Of a DNA stretch of 64,000 nucleotides, positions 10,825 to 23,771 are shown piece after piece. The translations under genes and the position numbers were made by a program. The stretch lies in NCBI GenBank assembly GCA_026874595.1, contig CM049306.1:73159642-73223641 (forward strand), in the 5' to 3' direction. The stretch comes from Sipunculus nudus. Its lineage: Eukaryota; Annelida; Sipuncula; Golfingiida; Sipunculidae. The notes under the pieces are model-generated. The model was not told where the DNA came from, did not search any database, and saw only the letters and a program-made list of their open reading frames with translations. Numbering within the stretch: the first letter of the stretch is position 1; each line of letters begins with the position of its first letter.

Positions 10825-12735
10825 AGCTCAGCTGACTATTAGTCATCTGAGCTATAGTCGTGGTCCATTGTCCGTCGTCCGTCCGTCTGTCCGTCCGTCC
10901 GTCCGTCCGTCCGTAGATGTGGCACGTTTTGAAACCGTAAGACCTAGGAATCCAAAATTCAGCATAATGTTAGATGTCCCCAAGATCTCCTACCAAGCCG
11001 AAAACTTGGTCTTTGCGACTTCGTTCCTTTGAGAAATTAAGGAAAAACCTCAATTTTTTATTAAAATCCTATTTTCACACTTCAGGGCTGCCTCATTTCA
11101 AAACCACTGATCTGTTTTTCCTCATATTTACCATAAATATTCCTCTATATAGTTCCTATGTACATGCCAGAAATTAAGTCTGTAAAGTATAAATTCTCTA
11201 AGTTATGTGCCCAAACATATTGGACTTTGTAAAAAATCAGGAAAAATAATAACTCACTCAACATGAAAAATTTTGAAACTAGAGTCTAATTTTTCAAGTA
11301 TATAACTATGTTTAATTAAGATTCAATTGTTTACCCAAAATTAGATCTGAATTTTGTAAATTTTTTAAGTTATTAGCATAAAAAAAAAATCAGTACCTTA
11401 AATTTTGCCCAACTTTGACCATGGCACGTTTTTTTCCTGTAAGCACCATTGATTTAATTTTCACAGCATGTAAACATAAATATTTTGTTTGTCTAAATCT
11501 GAAATTTGGAAATAAAAGCTTGAAAATTAAGCTAGTTATTGATTTTTTTTCTGTAGTCACTTGCTCTGATTACAGATGCAGGGTCCCACTCCAGGTCACT
11601 GGAAGTCAGCTATGCCAGGGTTTCTGATTTGTTACAGTCACTGGGGGAGATCCCCTGCTGTGGTGACAGGTGTACAGTTATTCTCATATCACCACCCCAA
11701 TCACCCCCCCCCCCCCCCCCCCCCCCCCCCGCAAACCCAACCCACCAAGTGTTATGCAGTAATTGTTATTGTTTTCACTGTATCTCCTTAATTGTAATGC
11801 TGTTTCCACTCCGATATGCAAAAACTTTCCTTGAAAAAATAATTCAAGGTGTAATCCAGAAGATGCAATGTTGTGTAATGTAGCATTTTTAAAGAAATCA
11901 ATTTTCTTTTAAAAATGATTTTAACAAATATAAAGGAACCCATCAGTATGCTTAAATTATTATAAAATATGTAGAACATTATGGATAAATAAAGACACAA
12001 TTAAAAATTGTGAAATCTAAATCAAGTATTATTTTTAGATATTTATTGTTTTGCAGATTTAAAGGATATATTTTTGTGGTAAAAAATAAATAAACATTTT
12101 TATGCATGATGTGGTGTTATCTGACAAGATTGAGATTTATGATGATGCAATTGAGAATTATGAAACAACTTTTATATTTAGATATATATGTTAAATTGGA
12201 AATGTATAGAAATATAAACTTAAATTAGAAAATAATTGATGTGATAAAAAAATCAGGATTTAATACAAACATTTCTTCATTATTTTCCTGCCTCAGCAGA
12301 ATTTGAGATCAGGCTTTGTTTGCCCTGTTTTATATTGTTAATTAGCTATATTTCAACTGTATACATTTCATAAATAAAATACTTATATATTCAATAATAT
12401 ATATTATACAAAAAAATAGATTCAATTGAACAAATGTGTAAACTACTGAAATGTCAACAGTTAATCGAAAAACCAACTAATGATCATGGTAATAGTACAG
12501 ATCATTTGTTCACAAACTGCTCACATGCTTTAGTTTCAACATTAGGAAACACATGGTCAGGTCACAAAATATTATTTGCAACAATTTCTTGCTCATCAAT
12601 ACAAACCAATCATATAAACCAACCATGGCCTTTATTACCTCTTCCTCTTACACTTTATCTCCATTAGATATTATTTTAGATTTTCACCTTCAAGGTTAAC
12701 GTCAGCTGAGCACAGTGACCCATAGGTCCCTTGTT
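10825..12735 (+). mobile_element. Family B element, short subtype (type 1)
   Basis: Hairpin AGCTCAGCTGACT/AGTCATCTGAGCT, a long GTCC repeat, one unit like the first unit of type 2, then a distinct right half. The right half has a C-homopolymer tract (11703-11730) and ends CAGCTGAGCACAGTGACCCA then TAGGTCCCTTGTT. Full length about 1.9 kb. Other copies are 17181-21711 (interrupted) and 55368-57258 (inverted). An open stretch at 12434-12667 recurs in the copies at 21410 and 55403, but it shows no known domain and is best read as repeat DNA. Confidence 0.8.
11703..11730. repeat. Poly-C tract inside B type 1
   Basis: An almost pure C run of about 28 bases, with a shorter relative at 20695-20716 in the nested B copy and a G-rich expansion at 55743-55850 in the inverted copy. 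Its length may be affected by sequencing or assembly error. Confidence 0.85.
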
Positions 12736-13062
12736 AATGAATTTTTCTTGGATTTTTCAATTTTGGCCTTGTGAGCAGGATATCTCTAAAAGGATTCACA
12801 ATAGGAATTTTATTTCTTTGGTGAAGATGCATATCAACAAAATCTCACTCAATTTCGAAGATGGGTGACCTTGACCTGCTTTTCAAGGTCACAGAGCTTA
12901 TAATAGAATAAAACTTAAAGAAGAAAGAAAGAAAGTTTTTATTCAGGAAAAAGGCCTCAGGCCCAAAGTTCCAGCGATAGCTACAACATGCAAAATATCA
13001 AAAATGTCACGGTGACTTATATAAAACAATATACAACAATAACAAGGTGTAAACATACATGT

Positions 13063-15017
13063 CAGGGTTTCCGCCCGGGTTGAAAAAGTGTGTCCGTTTT
13101 TACTTAGTGACAGGGAGTGAACCTACCGTGGGTGTGGAAATTTTACAAAATCAAGGTTGAAAACAACGTTTCTGATGTTCTTTTTCAGCTTAGTATCACG
13201 CCCATGGAAGGCGTAAAAATATACCAGTAAAACAGTAAAATATTCGTTAGGCCTTCATGTGATGCAGCATGCACGTACAAGTCGTGTCTCCCTGACATAT
13301 GTGGGCCCACAAACTGGCCTTTTACTTAACTATTCCTTGGAAAGGATTCGCCTAAACATCTGTTTTGGAAACTTGCGCAAACCGAATTGACGAAGATAAA
13401 TATAATAAATATAGGGCCTGTTCTGCCCAAGCGATGTCCACATTGTTTGTTTTTATTAAATCGTGCACGCTTCCTGTGTATCCCCAAGCTATTGACCAAT
13501 TCAACATACCCCTCCAGGGACTAACGGTTTCCCGCGCTCCCAGATTACCCGCGCCTGTAGACTGGTACCCCGCTCTATTATGGCACCGCTGCTCTAGGCC
13601 AATCATAGAGACGGGCGTACAACGCCATCTTCAGGACTCCCTGCAGACTAGTTCCAACTCAAGTATGATTTATATATGATAAATATAAGCATTTCGCTTG
13701 CTCAGAGAAGTTGTCAAAAGTTGGCTGTACATTTCTTGTGACATTTATGATTAGATTAATAGATATTGATAATAAACCAATGCCACGTACAGTGGAATAT
13801 CAAATATTCAGTATATCGTATCATCTATACATCCATCAGTGAATTTTTGTGCAACAACTTATTTTTCAATATTTAGAAACTATAAATAACTAAAGAAAGT
13901 AATTTTATAAGAAATCTTCACGGATAACCAGCCAGGATCGCGTGAACGTCAATGACAATCGGTATGAGCGTGCAGACTGGAGTTGGAACCAGTCTACAGG
14001 TAGGTCATGAGTTGCAACTGGGATTACTTAAGATGGCGTTGTACGCCTGTCTCTATGCTTGGCTGAGGGCCTTAATAGGGCAGGGTACCAGTCTACCGCG
14101 CCTGGTGCTTACCGCGTGATCTCCGCTGACCGGGTGTTCACGATGGGCCCGCACTACAGCCGGCGTTTTGTCGGCTGCTGCAACGCATTCAACGGCCGGC
14201 TGCTTTTCTCAAAGTTGAATGACAAAAAATATATATTGCTGTCGCATGCTTTTACTTAAAATTCGTGCAATATCCTTGAAATTTAGTGTGTTAGGCCTAC
14301 TTGTTATAGGCCCAACATTTGATTCTGCGAAATCCCTGATTGCGATCGTGTCCGAGACGGCCCAATCATTGACCAGCATAACCTGTTTCTGCACGTGTGA
14401 CATTCAGTTGAATTATTCAGAACTTCCTCGGACGCTATTGGCTGCATTTGCCACAAGTTTTTATTTCAATAGGGAATTCCCTCATGAATATTCGCACATA
14501 GAACAGCGCATTCACTACGCTCCGGCCTTTTGAAATTTGTTCGGTAAAGTCAAGACAAAAGCCCTTTGCATTGTGACTTCGCTGCAAGGCTCGCGGTATG
14601 TTAATATGTCAAAGCAGCGATGTCCACAGCGACTGCATGATGAAAATGATTCACCTACAAAAAAAAAATGACTACAGAGACTGAATGTACGGTTGTCGAA
14701 CGATTAATTATAATATCACACCTTTGGCCGGTAGCGCATGTTCAGGGCCGACATCGTACGTCCACGACCTATGGTTACACAACTGATTACCTTCTCCAGA
14801 AAATTAAATGGCGAGACAGCATAAAAACTATTTGCGCAGATGTTGTACATGTATAAGGAATCTGATACATAGTTTGAAGATGATGAAGACAGCACGACAC
14901 TCGTGCTTGAGTTATTATTAAGCTCTCTCAGCCTCTTTGGCTGGGGGAATTTTTAATGACCCTCGCGGGGGAAAGAGTCCGTTTACCGGCCTAAATTTTA
15001 GGATCGCGGAAACCCTG
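13063..15017. mobile_element. hAT-like non-autonomous DNA element in the LINE 3' UTR
   Basis: Ends are CAGGGTTTCCGCCCGG (left) and, reverse-complemented, CAGGGTTTCCGCGATCC (right), both immediately flanked by CATGT, so a 5-bp target duplication. The CAGGG start is typical of hAT-group ends; 5-bp duplications are reported for some hAT subgroups and for other superfamilies, so the class is tentative. It is CpG-richer than its surroundings. It contains an internal inverted repeat (13535-13660 against 13976-14110). No transposase-like ORF was recognised. The flanks are contiguous LINE 3' UTR. Confidence 0.75.
13535..14110. repeat. Large imperfect inverted repeat inside the hAT-like element
   Basis: Left arm near 13535-13660 contains GACTGGTACCCCGCTCTAT and GGGCGTACAACGCCATCTT. 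The right arm near 13976-14110 contains the reverse complements, AAGATGGCGTTGTACGCC and GGCAGGGTACCAGTCTAC. The spacer (about 315 bp) is AT-rich. Transcribed, it would form a long hairpin. This may be an inner foldback element or a duplicated end of the host transposon. Confidence 0.75.
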
Positions 15018-15102
15018 CATGTACACATACACATATTTCACATACATTTACACATAAACATTTTGGTACAAACACTGAAATAAATGAATAGATGAATAGA
15101 AA

Positions 15103-15392
15103 TCATATGAAGAATTCTATGGTCCTTTTTCTGAAACAGTGAAAAACATATGCTGCAAGATTTATGATATTGTGGGAATCTTTCATATTAAAAACATTTA
15201 TAAAATTCTGTTCAGTAGGCTCGTACAAATTTTCAGGCAGATACTTCCTACGCAAATCGGCGTATAAGGGACACTCTAGTAGAAAATGTGATTCATCTTC
15301 AATTATATTATAACCAAGTTTAAAACAATACATGCAAATTCTCTCTTCTCTACTTATGCCCTTATGACGACCAACCTCTATGGCTAACGTGA
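15103..15392 (-). pseudogene. LINE ORF2 C-terminal zinc-finger-like segment
   Basis: The frame reads GRHKGISREERICMYCFKLG and onward through EDESHFLLECPLY, a Cys-X2-Cys...His-X4-Cys arrangement commonly found at the C-terminus of LINE ORF2 proteins, where it is thought to bind nucleic acid. The preceding RT frame runs out as NHVSHRGWSS-stop at 15364, while this frame is open upstream as QITLAIEVGRHKG. A single-base indel near 15385-15395 therefore separates the two. Stop at 15103-15105. Confidence 0.8.
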
Positions 15393-16653
15393 TTTGAGCA
15401 TCTTAATTTTGCCAATGCACTTCTATAACTAATATTAGGAACACAAATTAAATATTTTTCTAATGTCAACATAGACTTAAAAACTCCATATGAATATAGT
15501 TTATTACATGTATTAACATCACTATGCCATTCCTGGACTGCCATATCCATTATTCGCTGTTTAATACAATTAAGAAAATTATTTATGTCTCCCACAGTTT
15601 GAGCCATCCAAATATAGCCGTAACCAGCTTGAAATAGTAAAGACCTTACATGTGTAACCCAAGTTATTTTTCCATTGTAATCTCGCTGTAATAACAATCC
15701 ATATAAATATTTAGGGTACCTGTTTTCATTCATATGCAATAGCCGGGTCCAATATTTCAAGCATCTTAAGGAGTACTTCACAAACAAGGGGAGACGCCCA
15801 CATTCTCCCAAAACTGCAACATTTACAGTACATGTATTGACTTTTAAAATATATTTACAAAACTGGTATTGTACTCTTTCTATCAACTCTACTCTGTCGT
15901 ACCCCCAGAGTTCACTTCCATATAAAAGAATAGGAAGAACCATAGTGTCAAAAAGGTAAAAAAGTTGACTGACGCTTAAATTTTTAAATTTCCCATTAAA
16001 ATTCCTAATAAAACAAACCACTTTATTGGCTTGAATGGCTTGTAATTTTTGTGTCTTAGTCAATGAAACTGTAGTTGTAAATAGAATACCAAGATATTTA
16101 TAGTCAGTTACAACATCAATCTTTTTGCCTTCTAAGTACCATTTTTCTGTTTTGCGAAGAGCACCCCCATGTCTAAATACCATTATTTTAGTTTTATTTA
16201 AGTTAACCTTCATGCCATATTCCCTGCAAAATTTTTCTAAATGATCTATTTGTTTCTGGAGTCTTCCGGGTGTGTCTGCAAAATTCACTATATCATCGGC
16301 GAACATTAAAGTCATAAGATTTGGAACTTGTTCCTTAATTTGTATTCCATTGCAGCCAGAGGTATTTAAAGTTGAATAAAATTCATTTATAAAAATAGAA
16401 AATAATAAAGGACTTACCATACATCCCTGCCTCGTCCCTAAAGTGCATTTAAAGTATTCAGTGGTCCCACTGTCTGTAAGAATTCATGATTTCATGTTTG
16501 AGTACATAGATCTTAAAAGTTTTAATATTTTGCCATTTATACCTTGTTTTAACAAAACATACCATAAAATATCATGTTGTACACAATCAAATGCCTTAGA
16601 AAAATCTATATATATACAGTAGAGTCTACCTCTTCTCTTGGTTAAGTATTTTT
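15362..16653 (-). pseudogene. LINE reverse transcriptase, C-terminal half
   Basis: The minus-strand frame enters at 16653 with YLTKRRGRLYCIYIDFSKAFD (motif A, with its catalytic Asp), then an in-frame TGA at 16484-16486, then GTRQGCMVSPLLFSIF (motif B) and FADD at 16292-16303 (motif C, the catalytic pair), then the thumb and connection region. Upstream it is continuous with DNTFVLYGSI at 23772 once the B stack is removed; the split codon is AAA (Lys) at the junction. One nonsense codon plus a downstream frameshift make it non-functional. Confidence 0.9.
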
Positions 16654-17180
16654 AGCTCAGCTGACTATAAGTCATCTGAGCTATAGTCGTGGTCCATTGT
16701 CCGTCGTCCCTCCGTCTGTCCGTCCGTAGATGTGGCACGTTTTGAAACCGTAAGACCTAGGAATTCAAAATTCAGCATAATGTTAGATGTCCCCAAGATC
16801 TCCTACCAAGCGGAAAACTGGGTCTTTGCGACTTCGTTCCTTTGAGAAATTAAGGAAAAACCTCAATTTTTTATTAAAAACCTATTTTCACACTTCAGGA
16901 CTGCCTAATATCAAAACCACTCATCTGTTTTTCCTCATATTTACCAAAAATATTCTTCTATATAGTTTCTATGTACATGCCAGAAATTATGTCTGTATTA
17001 TATAATTTAAAAAAGTTATGGGCCCTAACATAATGCATTTTGTAAAAAATCAGGAAAGATATTTGATCACTTAACACAAAACATTGTTAAAGCTATGGAC
17101 TTTTTTTTCCAGTAATATAACTTTAATTTATCAAAATTAAATTGTATACCCAAAATTAGATCAAAATCTTTTAAATTTTT

Positions 17181-20100
17181 AGCTCAGCTGACTATAAGTC
17201 ATCTGAGCTATTGTCGTGGTCCATTGTCCTTCGTCCGTCCGTCTGTCCGTCCGTCCGTCCGTCCGTCCGTCCGTCCGTAGATGTGGCACGTTTTGAAACC
17301 GAAAGACCTAGGAATCCAAAATTCAGCATAATGTTAGATGTCCCCAAGAACTCCTACCAAGCCGAAAACTGGGTCTTTGCAACTTTATTCCTTTGAGAAA
17401 TTAAGGAAAAACCTCAATTTTTTATTAAAATCTTATTTTCACACTTCAGGACTGCCTAATATCAAAACCACTCATCTGTTTTTCCTCATATTTACCATAA
17501 ATATTCCTCTATATAGTTCCTATGTACATGCAGGTAATTAAGTCTGTAAATTATAAATTCTTTAAGTTATGGGCCCAAACATAATGGACTTTGTAAAAAA
17601 TCAGGAAAAATATTAACTCACTTAACATGAAAAATTTTGAAACTAGAGTCTATTTTCTCAAGTATATAACTATGTTTAATTAAGATTCAATTGTTTACCA
17701 AAAATTAGATCTGAATTTTGTAAATTTTTTAAGTTATTAGCTTAAAAAAAAAAATCAGTACCTTAAATTTTGCCCATTTTTGACCATGGCACGTTTTTTT
17801 CCTGTAAGCACCATTGATTTAATTTTCACAGCATGTAAACATAAATATTTAGTTTGTCTAAATCTGAAATTTGAAAATAAAAGCTTGAAAATTAAGCTAG
17901 TTATTGATTTTTAGCTCAGCTGACTATAAGTCATCTGAGCTATAGTCGTGGTCCATTGTCCGTCGTCCGTCCGTCTGTCCGTCCGTCCGTCCGTCCGTCC
18001 GTCCGTCCGTCCGTAGATGTGGCACGTTTTGAAACCGTAAGACCTAGGAATCCAAAATTCGGCATAATGTTTGATGTCCCCAAGATCTCCTACCAAGCCG
18101 AAAACTGGGTGTTTGCAACTTCGTTCCTTTGAGAAATTAAGGAAAAACCTCAATTTTTTATTAAAAACCTATTTTCACACTTCAGGACTGCCTAATATCA
18201 AAACCACTCATCTGTTTTACCTCATATTTACCATAAATATTCCTCTATATAGTTCCTATGTACATGCCAGAAATTATGTCTGTATTATTTAATTTAAAAA
18301 AGTTATGGGCCAAAACATAATGCATTTTGTAAAAAATCAGAAAAGATATTTGATCACTTAACACAAAAAATGTTAAAGCTATGGACCTTTTTTCCAGTAA
18401 TATAACTTTAATTAATCAAAATTAAATTGTATACCCAAAATTAGATGAAAATCTTTTAAATTTTTTAAAATATTAATAAAAATAAAAAAAATGGTACCTT
18501 AAATTTTGCCCAACTTTGACCATGGCACGTTTTTTTCCTGTTAGTACTGTGGATTTAATTTTCACAGCATGTTTTTGTTAGCATTTCAACTGTTAACACC
18601 AAAAATTTGAAACCAGTTGATCAAAAACTGTAGATTTTAATCAAGTTTTCAAGCACCATGTAACATATTGTTTACATCAAGCTAGTGTTATGCAGTTTGC
18701 AAGAGCTCAGCTCCCCAGCTTCAGCTCTAAGTTCCTTAAATTCGGCATACAGTTAGATGTCTCCAAAATGCCCTACCATGCCAAGAATTTGGTCACTAGG
18801 ACATTAGAGATATTAATGAAAAACTTCATTTTTCCATTAAAAACCCATTGTTACACTTCAAGACTGCCTAATATCAAAACCACTGATCTGACTTTAATCA
18901 TAAATAATATACATATTTTTCATTCTCTATGCACATGCCAGAATGATGTCAGTATTGTGTAATTGTTTTAAGTTATGGGCCCAAACATAATGCACTTTTT
19001 AAAAAATCAAGAAATATATTTACTCCCTTAACAAGAGCATTGCTGAAGCTAGAGATTTTTTTGTCAGGGATGTAACATTATTTAATCAAGATTCAATTGA
19101 ATAGTCAAAATTAGTTCTGAATTTTTCAAATTTTATTTAGTATAAATATAAAATTAGTACCTTAAATTTTGCCCAACTGTGACCATGGCAAGTTAGTTTT
19201 CCCGTGAGCACTGTTGATATAATTTTCATATCATGCACACATAAGCATTTCAGCTTTTTAGTTTAGAAAGCTGAAAGAAATTGGCCAAAAATTGTAGCTT
19301 TTATTAATGTTTTTTATGAGACCCTGTCAGACTTTGGCTCTCTCCAGCCCCTCTTGAGTCACCTGTATGTTGACCTTGTTGACCTTTCATCAAATTATGC
19401 ACGCTTGAGGCGAGGCATACATGGAATCCAGGCAGCTTATGGCAAGCCACAGTTGATCCAGGTGTCCAACCCAACTCATCTAGTAGTTTTAACCAAGAAC
19501 ATAACAAAAAACAATAAATTAATAAATTTTTATTGGTTTTTAATAACAAATTAAAGAAAAATAGAAAAGGAATTTGTTAGTTTATAATAACAGGAAATTA
19601 ACTTGCAGTTACTGATGATATAAGAATCTTGTATCGATGGGTAGAATGTCACATATTCCAAATAACACCATGAAGTCACCTATGGCATTTTTCAGTTCAA
19701 TTTTAATGATAAAGAAGTAAATCATATTATTCATTACTAATCATTAGGGATCATATGAAGGAAATTAGACAAAGATGCAGTTGATAATATTAATCTAGAT
19801 TCCTGCTGTGTCTAGTGTGTACATTGATGTGAAATTAGTCCAAAATGAATTTTTTACAGTTATTTTTTAATATAAATAAAAGCCATAAAACCAGGTACTT
19901 ATGATCATTATTTAAATGTGTGAATTTTGTATATTCTGGATTCTCAACATGATTGTTTGGTGAAAACTGAATAAATTCCAGACATGGTGCAAATACTTTG
20001 TAATTGTATTTAAATACAAATATGATTTTGTACTCCATTATAAAATTTCTTGCATAAAGAATGGGAATTCAGGTAAAAATGAAAATATATGAATACTCGT

Positions 20101-21711
20101 GCAAATACTTTCAAAATGTATTCATGAATGCATTCATGAATATATTCTTTAATATTATTTTAATAATCATATCAGTTATATTTCATTTTAAAAAATCATA
20201 TGATTCTCTTATTATTTTTAATAAAAATTATATTTGGGACAATATTTGTATTTTTTTTAATAAATAGTTAAACTCTTTTATAATATGTGCTGCTTATAAG
20301 TTATATGGCCAAGTCAAAATCTGTGTGACAATAGTACTCCATTTGTTAATAAAATAAATGAAATCAATCCTCTTCCCTGTCTCCAAAGGTACTATCAAAA
20401 TCATACATAAGCTAAACAACAACAACTCATAATACAGCTTATATTTATTACCACACAAAACCAGCATGTGCCTCATTTCTAAATAATATTTTTTATCATA
20501 TATAACAGCTGAGCGTCGTGACCCATAGGTCCCTTGTTTTTTTCTGTAGTCACTTCATTTGATTACAGATACAGGGTTCCACTCCAGGTCACTGGAAGTC
20601 AGCTATGCCAGGGTTTCTGATTTGTTACAGTCACTGGGGGAGATCCCCTGCTGTGACAGGTGTACAGTTATTCTCATATCACCACCCCAATCACACCCCC
20701 CCCCCCCCCCCCCCCCGCAAACCCAACCCACCATGTGTTATGCACTATTTGTTATTGTTTTCACTGTATCTCCTTAATTGTAATGCTGTTTCCACTCCGA
20801 TATGCAAAAACTTTCCTTGAAAAAATAATTCAAGGTGTAATCAAGAAGATGCAATGTTGTGTAATGTAGCATTTTTAAAGAAATCAATTTTCTTTTAAAT
20901 GATTTTAACAAATATAATTGAACCCATCAGTGTGCTTAAATTATAAAATATGAAGCACATTATGGATAAATAAAGACACAATTAAAAATTGTGAAATCTA
21001 AATCAAGTATTATTTTTAGATATTTATTGTTTTGCAGATTTAAAAGATATATTTTTGTGGTAAAAAATAAATAAACATTTGTATGCATGATGTGGTGTTA
21101 TCTGACAAGAGATTTATGATGATGCAGTTGAAAATTATGAATCAACTTTTATATTCAGATATATATGTTAAATTGGAAATGTATAGAAATATAAACTTAA
21201 ATTAGAAAATAATTGATGTGATAAAAAAATGAGGATTTAATACAAACATTTGTTCATTATTTTCCTGCCTCAGCAGAATTTGAGATCAGGCTTTGTTTGC
21301 CCTGTTTTATGTTGTTTATTAGCTCTATTTCAACTGTATACATTTCATTAATAAATACATATATATTTAATAATATATATTATACAAAAAAATAGATCCA
21401 ATTGAACAAATGTGTAAACTACTGAAATGTCAACAGTTAATCGAAAAAACAACTAATAATCATGGTAATAGTACAGATCATTTGTTCACTAACTGCTCAC
21501 ATGCTTTAGTTTTAACATTAGGAAACACATGGTCAGGTCACAAAATATTTTTTGCAACAATTTCTTGCTCATCAATACAAACCAATCATATAAACCAACC
21601 ATGGCCTTTATTACCTCTTCCTCTTACACTTATCTCCATTTGATATTATTTTAGATTTTTACCTTCAAGGTTAACGTCAGCTGAGCACAGTGACCCATAG
21701 GTCCCTTGTTT
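17181..21711 (+). mobile_element. Middle B type 1 element of the stack
   Basis: The hairpin starts at 17181 with a long GTCC repeat. It runs to GCTAGTTATTGATTTTT (17912), is interrupted, then resumes at 20540 with TTTCTGTAGTCACTTCATTT. The uninterrupted type 1 copy at 10825-12735 is continuous there (near 11545). It carries the C-run at 20695-20716 and ends TAGGTCCCTTGTTT. Confidence 0.85.
17913..20539 (+). mobile_element. Innermost B type 2 element of the stack
   Basis: Full-length copy (about 2.6 kb) from hairpin AGCTCAGCTGACT to TAGGTCCCTTGTTT, with a GTCC tract, two diverged units and the AT-rich right half. Being innermost it is the youngest of the three insertions. All three share orientation, and each sits in a T-run. 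Confidence 0.85.
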
Positions 21712-23771
21712 AAAATATTAACAAAAATAAAAAATTGGTACCTTAAATTTTGCCCAACTTTGACCATGGCACGTTTTTTTCCTGTAAGTACTGTGGATTT
21801 AATTTTCTCAGTATGTTTTTGTTAGCATTTTGTCTGTTAACACCAAAAATTTGAAACCAGTTGATCAAAAACTGTAGATTTTATTCAAGTTTTCAAGCAC
21901 CATGTAACAAATTGTTTACATCAAGCTAGTGTTATGCAGTTTGCAAGAGCTCAGCTCCCCAGCTTCAGCTCTCAGTTCCTAAAATTTGGCATACAATTAG
22001 ATGTCTCCAAAATTCCCTACCATGCCAAGAATTTGGTCACTAGGACTTAATACCTTCGAGATATTAATGAAGAACTTCATTTTTCCATTAAAAACCCATT
22101 GTTACACTTCAAGACTGCCTAATATCAAAACCACTGATGTGACTTTAATCATATATAATATACATATTTTTCTATACATTCTCTTTGCATATGCCAGAAA
22201 TGATGTCAGTATTGCGTAATTGTTTTAAGTTATGGGCCCAAACATAATGCACTATGTAAAAAATCAAGAAATATATTTACTCCCTTAACAAGGGGATTGC
22301 TGAAGCTAGAGTTTTTTTGCCAGGGATGTAACATTATTTAATCAAGATTCAATTGAATACCCCAAATTAGTCCTGAATTTTTCAAATTTTATATGTTATT
22401 AGTATAAATATAAAATTAGTACCTTAAATTTTGCCCAACCTTGACCATGGCACATTTGTTTCCTGTGAGCATGGTTGATATAATTTTCATATCATGCACA
22501 CAAGGATTTCAGCTTTTTAGTTTAGAAAGCTGAAAGAAATTGGCAAAAAATTGTAGCTTTTATTAATGTTTTAATGAGACCATGTCAGACCTTAACTCTC
22601 TCCAGCCCCTCTTGAGTCACCTGTATGTTGACCTTGTTGAACTTTCAGCAAATACATGCTTGAGGCGAGCCATACACTGGGGCAGGTAGGCAGCTTATGG
22701 CCAGCCACAGTTGATCCAGGTGTCCAACCCAACTCATCTAGTAGTTTTAACCAACAACATAACAATTAACAATAAATTAATAAATTGTTATTGTTTTTTA
22801 ATAACAAATTAAAGAAAAATAAAAAGGAATTTGTAAGTTTATAATAACAGGAAATCAACTTGCAGTTACTGATGATATAAGAATCTTGTATTGATGGATA
22901 GAATGTCACGTACTCCAAATAACACCATGCAGTCACCTTTGGTATTTTTCAGTTCAATTTTAATGATAAAAAAGTAAATCATATTATTCATTACTAATCA
23001 TTAGGGATCATATGAAGGAAATTAATGATAGACAAAGATGCAGTTGATATTATAAATCTAGATTCCTGCTGTGTCTAGTGTGTACATTGATGTGAAATTA
23101 GTCCAAAATGAATATATTACATTTTTTTTTTTTAATATAAATAAAAGCCATAAAATCAGGTACTTTTGATCATAATTTAAATGTGTGAATTTTGTATATT
23201 CTGGATTCTCAACATCATTGTTTGGTGAAAACTGAATAAATGCCAGTAATGGTGGGAATACTTTGCAATTGTATTTAAATACGAATATGAATATGTACTC
23301 CATTATAAAATTTCTTGCATAAAGAATTGGAATTCAGGTAAAAATGAAAGTATATGAATACCATTCATGAATATATTCTTTAACATTATTTTAATAATCA
23401 TTTCAGTTATATTTCATTTTAAAAAATCATAAGATTCTCTTATTATTTTTAATAAAAATTATATTTGGGACAATATTTGTAATTTTTTTTAATAAATAGT
23501 TAAACTCTTATATCATATGTTCTGCTTATAAGTTATATGGCCAAGTCAAAATCTGTGTGACAATAGTACTCCATTTGTTAATAAAATAAATGAAATCAAT
23601 CCTCTTCCCTGTCTCCAAAGATAATATCATAATCATACATAAGCTAAACACCAACAACTCATAATAAAGCTTATATTTATTACCACACCAAACCAGCATG
23701 TGCCTCATTCCTAAATCATATTTTTTATCATATATAACAGCTGAGCGCCGTGACCCATAGGTCCCTTGTTT

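Larger units (their letters stand above)
16654..23771 (+). mobile_element. Outer B type 2 element of a three-deep stack, in LINE RT
   Basis: It starts at hairpin AGCTCAGCTGACT (16654), runs to TCAAAATCTTTTAAATTTTT at 17180, is interrupted, and resumes at 21712 with AAAATATTAACAAAAATAAA. The undisturbed copy at 5472-8113 reads straight through this point. It ends TAGGTCCCTTGTTT at 23771. On both sides the LINE reading frame continues. The inserted middle element is 17181-21711. Confidence 0.85.

Noticed and set aside
12434..12667. Conserved small ORF (MCKLLKCQQLIEK...) found in three places
   Set aside because: It occurs only inside B type 1 copies (12434, 21410, 55403) and is explained by DNA repetition. 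It has no domain, and its length varies by frame changes.
13365..13679. 104-residue ORF in the hAT-like element as a transposase remnant
   Set aside because: No DDE or zinc-finger BED features, and it lies over one arm of the inverted repeat, with an overlapping ORF on the other strand.
17181..21711. CRISPR array or satellite, because of the many GTCC repeats and repeated blocks
   Set aside because: No regular repeat-spacer pattern and a clearly eukaryotic context. The blocks are nested transposons.
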